Positions 1 through 8,647 of a stretch of DNA of 64,000 bases are shown piece by piece. Source of the DNA: Bacillaceae bacterium S4-13-56 (GTDB taxonomy: Bacteria; Bacillota; Bacilli; Bacillales; JAWJLM01); the NCBI GenBank assembly GCA_040191315.1, contig JAWJLM010000010.1, positions 1 through 64,000 on the forward strand, read 5' to 3'. Each line of letters begins with the position of its first letter. The first letter of the stretch is position 1. The notes under the pieces are model-generated. The model was given only the letters and a program-made list of their open reading frames with translations. It was not told the origin of the DNA and did not search any database. The position numbers and the translations under genes are program-made.

Positions 1-119
1 CGAATTACATTTTTCTAAGTGCGAAAGTTGAGTTATTTACTAATAAAGAAGTTAAAATATATCCATACTAAAAATCAAATGTTTTCATTTTAATTTTTGT
101 TGGAAGGAGGTTAGTCATA

Positions 120-266
120 ATGAAAAGGTTTCTTTTGATGTTTTTGCTAGCCTGCTCTACTTTTACTTTAACAGGTTGCGGAGATGAGGCACCTGAGGAA
201 GGCGAAGAAATTGAAGATGTAGAGGAAGAAGATGAAATCGGAGACGGTGAAATCGATGATGAATAA
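120..266 (+). CDS. Small acidic lipoprotein
   Basis: A 48-codon gene with a strong AAGGAGG site nine bases before the ATG. Residues 1-20 are a lipoprotein signal peptide: MKR, a hydrophobic core, then the lipobox LTGC with the lipidated Cys at residue 20. The mature part is only about 28 residues and is almost entirely Glu/Asp/Gly, so it would be a short negatively charged tail anchored to the outer face of the membrane. No family is recognised. It stands alone, ends in a terminator shared with the convergent MMPL gene, and its promoter lies in the A+T-rich first 100 bases. Coding status rests on the ribosome site plus the lipobox. Confidence 0.75.
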   Translation: MKRFLLMFLLACSTFTLTGCGDEAPEEGEEIEDVEEEDEIGDGEIDDE

Positions 267-279
267 AAGTTCAATAAAT

Positions 280-317
280 AAGATGATTCCTCGACAAATG
301 AGGAATCATCTTTTTTT
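280..317. terminator. Bidirectional terminator
   Basis: A 13-bp stem (AAGATGATTCCTC with GAGGAATCATCTT) around a short loop, with A-run before and T-run after, sits between the convergent lipoprotein and MMPL genes and can serve both strands. Confidence 0.9.
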
Positions 318-323
318 AAGATC

Positions 324-2456
324 CTAACCCTGTTGTTTGGCTTTTTCCCCTTTAATAAATGGCATCCACCAGTTCCAATCTCCTAAAAGCTTCATGAGAC
401 TTGGAACTAAGAGCAATCGAATAATCGTGGCATCAATGGTAATTGCAATGGCAATCCCTACACCTATTTGTTTAACAGGCATCACACCTGTAAATGCAAA
501 TGCTCCTGTAATGACAATCATAATTAGAGCAGCAGATGTAATGATTCTACTGGTTGTAGCTAAACCTTCTACTGTTGCTCGATGATTATCTTTTGACTCT
601 AAGTAATGTTCATGAATCCTTGAGATAAGAAAAACTTCGTAATCCATGCTAAGTCCAAAAACTAAACTAAAAACCATAACAGGGATAATTAAAGCAATAT
701 CACTTGGTGTCAGTCCTAGATGCCCTCCTTGGAAGAGCCAAACGAGGATTCCAAATGTGGCTGCAAGTCCAATTATATTCATAAGGATCGCTTTAAGTGG
801 AATAATCACGGATCTAAAAGCAATCATCAAGATAAAATACGTAGATACAACAATCAAAAGTACGGCATAAAGAATCTTGTTATTTATTTCATCAAATATT
901 TCTTGATTGAATTTCACCTTTCCCCCAAAGCTTAAGTCATAGTCCCATTCCTTTTGACTCCACTCTCTCACCCAATCCTGTGCTTTTTCTGAATCCTCTT
1001 TTTCAAAAAGAGTAACTGGGATAAGTAGCTTTTCTCCTCTTAATACCTTATCTAACATTGGATCAAGCTTTCGTTTGATTTGAGGATCCTGAAGAGAGTA
1101 ACTCATAGTTGCTTGATCTTCAATATTAGCCAAATGAAAGATCGAGTCCACCTTTTCCACAATGGGATCTTTGGATAGCTCTTCTTCTAATCTCTTTTGT
1201 TCCTCTAGCCCTTCTTCACTTAGCCAATCTCCTGAGCGTTCAGCAATCACATAGACTGTACTTTTATCACGAATGCCAAACTCCTCTTCTATCCGGTCCA
1301 TGGCTTGTCTAGATTCATAAGATGTTGGTAACGAATCAACCTCCGGAATCTTCAATTTCATATCAGTAATTGGGATTGTCCCTATAGCAAGTATTCCAAG
1401 GGCTAAAAGTGTTATCCGTATCGGACGTCTCATGACACCTTCCGCAAAACGATGCCACCGATCTGCTTCATCATTTTTTTTCTTAATAATCATCCATTGG
1501 TTTATTCTTTTATCTAATAGAAATAGAATAGCTGGAAGAAGTGTGTTTGCGGAAATAACTGAAAGTGCAACGACAATCATTCCGCCTATTGCTATATTTT
1601 GAAAAATATCAATTCTGACAAGAGTCATAGCAGCAAGCCCAATAAATACACAAAAAGCAGAAAACATAATCGAACGACCTGCTGTCCGGATCGTTGTCAG
1701 TATGGCAGCCACTTTATTTTGTTTCTCCAACTCTTCTCGATAACGGTTAATAAACAACAAGGAAAAATCAATGCTCAAAGCAAGTCCAATCATAGGGACA
1801 ATGTTCAATATAAAAACAGATAAATCAAGTTGGTCACCCATCAAAGTCAGTATCCCCAAAGAAGCGATAACCGTGATCGCCCCAATGATTAACGGAACTA
1901 AGGAGGCAACAATACTCCCAAATGCCATTAATAAAACGACTAATGCTACAGGAATACCTATCATTTCAGCACGCTTTAAATCCTCTTGACTAGCATGATT
2001 GATGTCTTCATTAATGACAGGTGCCCCTGTAATAGAAACATTACCATCCCTACCTGCCAAGGACCGTAACCAATCGATTTCATCTTTTAAGCCACCGTGA
2101 TCAAATTGTAAAACAGCATAAGCTAAATCACCTTTATTTAAGTCTTCATTTTTTAATGGTGAACGAATCTCAGAAGCTATACCTTCTTGATTAACCTTTT
2201 CAAGAAATCGGCTAATTTTACTCTCAAAATCTTGATTTTTCTCTGAAGGTTCTTTTTCAAAAAGGACCATGATTGTTCCTTTAGGGTGATTGAATGTTTC
2301 TTCAAGGGTCCGATTAACCTTATTATTTTCACCTTCCACATTAAAGCCATTTCCTTGAAGTTTTGATGGAAGGTCCAATGCAAAATAACCCAATGCAATC
2401 GTCACTATGATCCAAATAGCCATGATTATTTTGGGAAAACGAACTACTGCCTTCAC
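324..2456 (-). CDS. MMPL/RND-family transporter (YdfJ-like)
   Basis: A 710-residue integral membrane protein of the MMPL branch of the RND superfamily, which exports lipids, drugs or other hydrophobic compounds using the proton gradient. The sequence shows the expected twofold layout: one N-terminal transmembrane helix (residues 8-28), an extracytoplasmic domain (about 30-160), a helical bundle (about 165-320), a second single helix near 350, a second soluble domain and a final bundle (about 535-700). Length is typical of Bacillus YdfJ-like proteins. The start is GTG with AAGGGG ten bases upstream. The gene is monocistronic between two terminators. Substrate cannot be told from sequence; regulators of such genes often lie adjacent, but none does here. 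Confidence 0.9.
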   Translation of the reverse strand: MKAVVRFPKIIMAIWIIVTIALGYFALDLPSKLQGNGFNVEGENNKVNRTLEETFNHPKGTIMVLFEKEPSEKNQDFESKISRFLEKVNQEGIASEIRSPLKNEDLNKGDLAYAVLQFDHGGLKDEIDWLRSLAGRDGNVSITGAPVINEDINHASQEDLKRAEMIGIPVALVVLLMAFGSIVASLVPLIIGAITVIASLGILTLMGDQLDLSVFILNIVPMIGLALSIDFSLLFINRYREELEKQNKVAAILTTIRTAGRSIMFSAFCVFIGLAAMTLVRIDIFQNIAIGGMIVVALSVISANTLLPAILFLLDKRINQWMIIKKKNDEADRWHRFAEGVMRRPIRITLLALGILAIGTIPITDMKLKIPEVDSLPTSYESRQAMDRIEEEFGIRDKSTVYVIAERSGDWLSEEGLEEQKRLEEELSKDPIVEKVDSIFHLANIEDQATMSYSLQDPQIKRKLDPMLDKVLRGEKLLIPVTLFEKEDSEKAQDWVREWSQKEWDYDLSFGGKVKFNQEIFDEINNKILYAVLLIVVSTYFILMIAFRSVIIPLKAILMNIIGLAATFGILVWLFQGGHLGLTPSDIALIIPVMVFSLVFGLSMDYEVFLISRIHEHYLESKDNHRATVEGLATTSRIITSAALIMIVITGAFAFTGVMPVKQIGVGIAIAITIDATIIRLLLVPSLMKLLGDWNWWMPFIKGEKAKQQG

Positions 2457-2531
2457 GTCAGGTCATCCCCTTACCTTATGTATTGCTCTTTATTATACTT
2501 TACCTAGTCTGCGACAATAAATTAATTTTAA

Positions 2532-2562
2532 CTAAAAAGCCGCTCCCTTAGTGGAGAGCGGC
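2532..2562 (-). terminator. Terminator of ykpA
   Basis: On the minus strand a GCCGCTC...GAGCGGC stem is followed by TTTTT. It lies just downstream of the ancestral stop of ykpA at 2569, not of the current premature stop. Confidence 0.85.
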
Positions 2563-2610
2563 CTCGTATTATGCATAGAGTTCTTTTCTTTTTTCTTTGA
2601 TACTTGGATC

Positions 2611-4188
<1,578 letters not shown>

Positions 4189-4338
4189 TTATTTATTCCT
4201 CCATCTATATCATCCCACTAGGGAAATAGTCAATACCACATCTTATCTAGTATATCATCTATAGGGGGGGCAATGGAAGGGGAGCAATCACTACGTGAGT
4301 TTATTAAATGAGTTACTCTTAGAGTGGAGGGATGTTCT

Positions 4339-4605
4339 ATGGAATTTTCCACTGATATTCTTAAGAGTTATCATGATCGACAAGTTGTTCTTAACTACTA
4401 CGACGATGGTGAATTAGTAGAAAGGAAGGGTTTCACGTTCTCAAGGGTTAAATTAACCGAAAAAGAAATTCTTTTTTGTATACCTAATGGGATAGACTAC
4501 CAAATTCCTACATCAGGTCATGTTAGCTTTCAAAGGAACAGTCAATTCCCAAACTATTATGAGCTATTTTTTAACAACAGTCGTATTGAGATTTATTTTC
4601 CGTGA
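4339..4605 (+). CDS. Small hypothetical protein
   Basis: An 88-residue soluble protein starting at ATG 4339, seven bases after TGGAGGG; a GTG at 4324 in the same frame overlaps that ribosome site and is unlikely. The sequence has no signal peptide or membrane segment, is rich in Tyr, Phe and Asn, and alternates hydrophobic and polar residues as in a small beta-rich fold. I do not recognise a family. It stands alone, preceded by a 130-base A+T-rich gap with a G-run at 4263-4270, and followed by the periodic repeat region rather than a clear terminator. Confidence 0.6.
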   Translation: MEFSTDILKSYHDRQVVLNYYDDGELVERKGFTFSRVKLTEKEILFCIPNGIDYQIPTSGHVSFQRNSQFPNYYELFFNNSRIEIYFP

Positions 4606-4657
4606 AAATTAATATTAGAGAATGTTTTGCAATCTTAAAAGAAACAGAGACGACTTT

Positions 4658-4955
4658 ACGTGCTAATGAATTCATTTCAGAGCTACTATAAGTCATTGGG
4701 TGCCAATTTTTTGGATTAAGTGACGATATCAAGATTCTATGTGCTAAAGAAACCTTTTTAAGTGATGGTTTTTTTATTCACAGTGACAGTCTATTGACTT
4801 GTGTGCTACTTCCTTCGCTTGAGTGCTGCTATCTATGTTTGAGAGCCATACTCTCTACTTCTATGAGCCAATCTTGAGGTTTTAAGTGACAATTTTACCT
4901 GAGATTAAGAAGTTAGGTGCTATTTTTCTTGGATACGTGCTTTAAGTGCTACTTG
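4658..4955 (+). repeat. 20-21-bp periodic intergenic repeat, copy A
   Basis: GTG (or GAG) cores of the motif AAGTGAC / GTGCTA occur at 4660, 4680, 4700, 4720, 4741, 4762, 4783, 4803, 4823, 4843, 4865, 4886, then after a 31-bp gap at 4917 and 4937, with another 9 bases on. T-rich stretches separate them. The frame is not open on either strand. Copies B (25284) and C (52252) share the spacing, including the 31-bp gap. Confidence 0.8.
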
Positions 4956-4994
4956 CGCAATGAGTTACAAATTTTTATTAAATTTCCGTGTTCT

Positions 4995-5290
4995 ATAAGA
5001 AAAGCGCAAGCGCCCTCGATCATCGACGTAAGGCGGTGGACCTCATCGATATTAAGGATCGTCGGCTAAAGCCGTCACATCGTGTGGTGACCTACATCCT
5101 GTAGGCCCAAAGGAAACACGGTTCACGAGGGCTCGCATCCTGCGAGTCAGTTCGGTGTTGCGACAAATGTTTTCGGTGGGCCGAGTAATCGGATGTCGCG
5201 TTTTTAACCGAACCTCCTTCATCGATGTTGACTTATCGATGGAGAGGAGGGAACCGTCTCTAGTCGATAGGGCGCTGGAGCTAGACAAAT
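4995..5290. repeat. GC-rich palindromic intergenic repeat (GCGCAAGCGCC type)
   Basis: A 296-base GC-rich block that starts AGCGCAAGCGCCC and ends GGGCGCTGGAGCTAGACAA, so its ends are complementary. Inside are short hairpins, for example GGCT-AAAGCC, CACATCGTGTGG, CCTACATCCTGTAGG, CTCGCATCCTGCGAG and CATCGATG...CATCGAT. This looks like the interspersed structured repeat found in many Bacillaceae. A partial inverted copy lies at 43701-43825. No convincing protein is encoded. Confidence 0.75.
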
Positions 5291-5309
5291 TTTATACTTA
5301 TCTTTTAAG

Positions 5310-5347
5310 AAAAGATGACTCCTCAGACAAACGAGGAATCATCTTTT
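5310..5347. terminator. Orphan terminator hairpin
   Basis: AAAAGATGACTCCTC pairs with GAGGAATCATCTTTT (one mismatch). Same hairpin type as at 280, 19049 and 25494. No intact gene directly abuts it; it follows the GC-rich repeat. Confidence 0.75.
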
Positions 5348-5438
5348 GAGTGTTTCTTTACTAAAAAACTTGTATCTCACCTTTATAGGCAAGATGATAT
5401 ATTTGAGCAAGGTCGGTCACAAGCGGCATTTTCGTAAT

Positions 5439-5451
5439 GGGGTCAGGCACC
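5439..5451 (-). repeat. REP-like 13-mer, left end of cassette
   Basis: GGGGTCAGGCACC. Its exact reverse complement is at 8083-8095, so the two form inverted repeats around the ene-reductase/dehydrogenase pair. Next to it (5455-5550, minus strand) is a short remnant coding about 30 residues of a membrane segment that runs into the 13-mer. Confidence 0.6.
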
Positions 5452-5574
5452 AATGCTTTGAATTGGGAATGTTACGACGTATGGTTGCAAGGGATAAAAA
5501 TACCCCCGCAATCACATAACCGATCCAAGTCAATATTTCTCTGTATTTTTTTAACTTTAGTAAGTCACTTATTT

Positions 5575-6708
5575 TTATTCCTTAACAGGTAATGGTGGCA
5601 ATGTATTTGAATCATCTATTAATTGGGCCCACATTCCTTGTGGGATGTCCAAACTTCCCGGAGCATCAACTGGGACATGAGTTGCTATTTCTTCAACTCT
5701 TTCTTGTGTTAATTTTAATAACCATTCAGGATCAAGAATTGCTTCTCTTCCCAGTACAACTATATCTCCATATTCAAGTGCTTTCATTGCATCAGCGGGA
5801 GTAAATATATTACTCCCGACTACAAATGGGACCCTCTTATTAATCTTATTATAAATCATACTATTGACTGGGCTCCTTTTATTCCCTGTTAAAGCAACCT
5901 TGTCTACTCCACCGTATAAGGAAGAATGAATATAGTGAATCCTATTTTCTATTAATTTTTCCACCATTTCTAATGTTTCATCAATAGTATAACCAATTGT
6001 CTTATCAAGGACTTCTTCTGGAGATAGTCTGTAGCCGACAATAAATGTGTCTTTTCCCTCTTGTTTTACTACTTTTTGCACTTCTTCTAAAACAGCCAAT
6101 GGGAATCGCATTCTTTTTTGTAAGGATCCTCCCCATTCGTCCTTCCGTTGATTTGAATAAGTAGAAAAAAATTGTTGAATTAAATAATGATTAGCACCAT
6201 GAATTTCAACACCGTCAAACCCGAGGTGTATTGCTTTTTTGGTTGCATTTCCAAAGTCCTTAATAATTTCCTTGATTTGCATTTCACTTAATTCCTTTGG
6301 AAGCTCGTCTAGTGATGGATATTCTACTGAACTAGGTGCAAGTACTTCACCAAATTTTTCGTGTGTCCCCATCGCTCTTCTTCCTGCATGATTTATTTGA
6401 AGAATAGCTTTGCTGCCAAAGGATTTCATACTAATCGCCATTTTTTTTAATCTATCATTAACACTTTCCTCATATGCAATAAATTGTTTTGAATTCAGTA
6501 GCCCACTTTTAGATACAGCAATACAACCACTTATAAATAAATCACCTAAGTTAGCTCTTCTTTTATAATAATTCAATTCTTGATCAGAAATGGATCCATC
6601 TGGATTGGAGGAATAAGTTGACATTGGAGCAGTCCCTAATCTATTTTTGAGCACTATTCCATTTGGTAAGCTTATTTTTTCTAGAATACTGTCATATTTA
6701 TTATTCAA
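5575..6708 (-). CDS. NADH:flavin oxidoreductase / old yellow enzyme family
   Basis: A 377-residue FMN-dependent TIM-barrel oxidoreductase of the OYE family, which reduces activated C=C bonds with NAD(P)H. Visible hallmarks are the N-terminal NRLGTAPMSTY segment, QINHAGRRA, the substrate-binding HGANHYLIQQF with the following NQR-DEWGGS motif, and the C-terminal phosphate-binding VLGREAILDPEW. I place the start at TTG 6708, eight bases after AGGAG; the upstream GTG codons overlap the ribosome site. It lies ten to twenty bases downstream of a 3-hydroxyacyl-CoA dehydrogenase-like gene and is presumably cotranscribed, suggesting a small catabolic route for an unsaturated acid or CoA ester. The substrate is unknown. 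A single-domain protein, so not a 2,4-dienoyl-CoA reductase of the FadH type with an added flavodoxin part. Confidence 0.88.
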   Translation of the reverse strand: MNNKYDSILEKISLPNGIVLKNRLGTAPMSTYSSNPDGSISDQELNYYKRRANLGDLFISGCIAVSKSGLLNSKQFIAYEESVNDRLKKMAISMKSFGSKAILQINHAGRRAMGTHEKFGEVLAPSSVEYPSLDELPKELSEMQIKEIIKDFGNATKKAIHLGFDGVEIHGANHYLIQQFFSTYSNQRKDEWGGSLQKRMRFPLAVLEEVQKVVKQEGKDTFIVGYRLSPEEVLDKTIGYTIDETLEMVEKLIENRIHYIHSSLYGGVDKVALTGNKRSPVNSMIYNKINKRVPFVVGSNIFTPADAMKALEYGDIVVLGREAILDPEWLLKLTQERVEEIATHVPVDAPGSLDIPQGMWAQLIDDSNTLPPLPVKE

Positions 6709-6726
6709 AATCACCACTCCTAAAAA

Positions 6727-7674
6727 TTAAAAGGAAGTTGATTCCTTCTCTTTAATTTTATTCAAACGAATAAAATTCTTATCACGTTGCTCAATTTCTT
6801 CTTTAACTATTTCATTGGAATAAGAGTAAATTCCTTCTCCCGTCTTAGTTCCCAGTTTTCCTTCAAGGAACTTTTCATTGATAAAATTCGGAACCTTATC
6901 AGCCTTAGATAAATTTGGAGCTAGATTTTCTACAACACTCTTCCATATGTCTAAACCACCATAATCAGCAGTCTCTAAGGGACCGATGAACGCCCACCTG
7001 AATCCAGGACCTGATGTTACTACTCTATCAATATCTCTTGCATCTGCAACCCCTTCATCTAGTAAGTAAAAAGCTTCTCGTACTAATGCTGCTTGTAGAC
7101 GGTTTGCTATTAATCCAGGAACGTCTTTTTTCAATACTACTGGTGTCTTACCAATAGTCTTCATTAATTCAACAGTTTGATTTATTACTTCATTAGATGT
7201 TTCATTACTTTTTACTATTTCCACAAGTGGTACAAGCTGTGCAGGATTAAAGAAATGTGTAATGATTAAACGATTTTTGATAGTCATTTTTTCTGTTAAT
7301 TGGCTTATGGAGAATGTTGAAGTATTGGAAGCTACTATTGTTTCATCAGAAATAACTTTTTCTAAATCAGCAAATAGTTTATATTTAATGTCAAGATTCT
7401 CACTAACAGCTTCTGTAATAAAATCTGCATTTTTCACTGCTTCTTCAAAATTAGTTGTCATAAAAATATGGGTGAGTGCCCTATCTTGTTCATCTTTACT
7501 TATTCTATTTTCTTTTACCAACATAGATAAACTATTTTCAATCAAAATAAGTGCATTGGCGAGATACTCCTTTTTTAGATCATACAAAGAAACATTGTAT
7601 CCAGCTAATGCATAGTTTTGCGCAATCCCATGCCCCATAGTTCCCGCACCTAGTACCGTAATGTTTCTAACCAT
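6727..7674 (-). CDS. 3-hydroxyacyl-CoA dehydrogenase family protein
   Basis: A 315-residue NAD-dependent dehydrogenase with the Rossmann fingerprint GAGTMGHGIA at the N-terminus, the family segment ASNTSTFSISQL, the catalytic-His region THFFNPAQLVPLVEIV, and a C-terminal helical dimerisation domain (from about residue 185, DVPGLIANRL). Size and single-domain form match 3-hydroxybutyryl-CoA dehydrogenase and relatives such as L-carnitine or L-gulonate dehydrogenases, so the substrate is uncertain. ATG 7674 is chosen because GAGGGGG lies eight bases upstream; an in-frame extension to 7725 has no ribosome site. First gene of a two-gene unit with the OYE-type reductase. A near-perfect cre site 55 bases upstream indicates CcpA-mediated repression by preferred sugars, fitting a catabolic role. 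Confidence 0.87.
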   Translation of the reverse strand: MVRNITVLGAGTMGHGIAQNYALAGYNVSLYDLKKEYLANALILIENSLSMLVKENRISKDEQDRALTHIFMTTNFEEAVKNADFITEAVSENLDIKYKLFADLEKVISDETIVASNTSTFSISQLTEKMTIKNRLIITHFFNPAQLVPLVEIVKSNETSNEVINQTVELMKTIGKTPVVLKKDVPGLIANRLQAALVREAFYLLDEGVADARDIDRVVTSGPGFRWAFIGPLETADYGGLDIWKSVVENLAPNLSKADKVPNFINEKFLEGKLGTKTGEGIYSYSNEIVKEEIEQRDKNFIRLNKIKEKESTSF

Positions 7675-7728
7675 CGCTTTTCCCCCTCGTATAAATATAT
7701 CGGTGTTGCTAAACATCACCACCATTAA

Positions 7729-7742
7729 TTAAAGCGCTTTCA
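7729..7742. promoter_or_regulatory. CcpA cre site
   Basis: TTAAAGCGCTTTCA matches the Bacillus cre consensus TGAAARCGYTTWCW at 13 of 14 positions and lies in the promoter region of the dehydrogenase/ene-reductase pair. Confidence 0.75.
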
Positions 7743-7744
7743 AA

Positions 7745-8275
7745 ATGGTGGATAGCTACAACATGAACCCTTCTGCACATATTAAATATTTATCCTTCAC
7801 TTATAAATACGCAAAAATCGTGCCATACAAATTCATTTTAACCTTATTAAAGTTATTATTTGATTAAAAAAGGCATACGAGCCCGATCTTTAACATCTTT
7901 AAACGGCGCACCACCACCAAACAAGTTGACACCTATTTAAGATTCTAATTAAAATTTAGTCACTAAAAAATTTTTTGACCATTAAAACATGTAGTTTTTC
8001 GCTTGCTAACCTTTCCGTGATTATGGAATTTTTCCATAATCACGTAAGATAAAACCATGAATTTTCCGCTAAAACGGAAAAAGGTGCCTGACCCCCTGCA
8101 TGTTTAAGCTTCAACGTACTGGGGGCTGCGTATAATGGCAAATAAGTCCACAACTTTTTTGGAAAGTTTGACAAACATTTCACCAACTTTCCCATTCACC
8201 CGTTGATTTACATCACTTCATTAATTTTGGAGATATCTTATACTAGTGATATACCAAATAAGGAGCTGATGAATC
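7745..8275. other. Intergenic region with two hairpins
   Basis: A 530-base gap between divergent genes. It holds a perfect 13-bp palindrome arm pair CGTGATTATGGAA / TTCCATAATCACG at 8016-8044 with a 3-base loop, a second hairpin TTTTCCG-CTAAAA-CGGAAAA at 8062-8081, and directly after it the REP-like GGTGCCTGACCCC. No gene was found; the last 60 bases hold the cupin promoter, with a plausible TATACT at 8239. Confidence 0.6.
8083..8095 (+). repeat. REP-like 13-mer, right end of cassette
   Basis: GGTGCCTGACCCC, the exact reverse complement of 5439-5451. It is adjacent to a TTTTCCG/CGGAAAA hairpin, as expected for REP-type elements moved by RAYT (IS200-like) transposases; no transposase gene is present. 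Confidence 0.6.
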
Positions 8276-8617
8276 ATGGAAATCAAGTCCGTTAATGATT
8301 TTAAAGAATATAGTTCTGAAAAATTCACGAAAAGAGTGATGTTTAAAGAAGGCGGTAGTACGGTTTTTGTGCTGAATTTTGAACCTGGACAAACCTTGCC
8401 TGCTCACAAGCATCCCGGAACAAACGTTTATATTCTTGTCCTGAATGGTTCAGGAACATTTACAGTTGACAGTAAACAGCAATTGCTAAAAGAACAAGAT
8501 GTCCTCCTTATTACAGGGGATGAGGAGCTTTCCTTTGAAAATACAGGAGATCAATCTGTGAGCCTATATGTAATGCTAAATAAGATCCCTGATGAGCGCT
8601 TCGCTCAAGATATTTAA
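8276..8617 (+). CDS. Cupin domain protein
   Basis: A 113-residue single-domain cupin, a small beta-barrel that usually binds one divalent metal. Motif 1 appears as PAHKHPGTNVYILVLNGSG (residues about 41-59), with His 43, His 45 and, unusually, no clear Glu; motif 2 has the G-D pattern around QDVLLITGDEELSFENTG but lacks the usual His. The metal set is therefore incomplete, and a sensing or binding role is as likely as catalysis. AAGGAG lies eight bases before the ATG. Monocistronic, with its own terminator shared with convergent helD. Confidence 0.8.
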   Translation: MEIKSVNDFKEYSSEKFTKRVMFKEGGSTVFVLNFEPGQTLPAHKHPGTNVYILVLNGSGTFTVDSKQQLLKEQDVLLITGDEELSFENTGDQSVSLYVMLNKIPDERFAQDI

Positions 8618-8620
8618 TAA

Positions 8621-8647
8621 AAAGGCGCCCTATTTTGGGCGCCTTTC
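8621..8647. terminator. Bidirectional terminator
   Basis: AAAGGCGCCC-TATTTT-GGGCGCCTTT, a perfect 10-bp stem flanked by A and T runs between convergent cupin and helD. Confidence 0.93.

Noticed and set aside
4658-4955. CRISPR array
   Set aside because: Units are 20-21 bp with short degenerate cores and no repeat-spacer structure; no cas genes.
4995-5290. Proteins encoded in the GC-rich repeat (frames on both strands)
   Set aside because: The open frames arise from the palindromic GC-rich sequence, and lack ribosome sites and protein-like composition.
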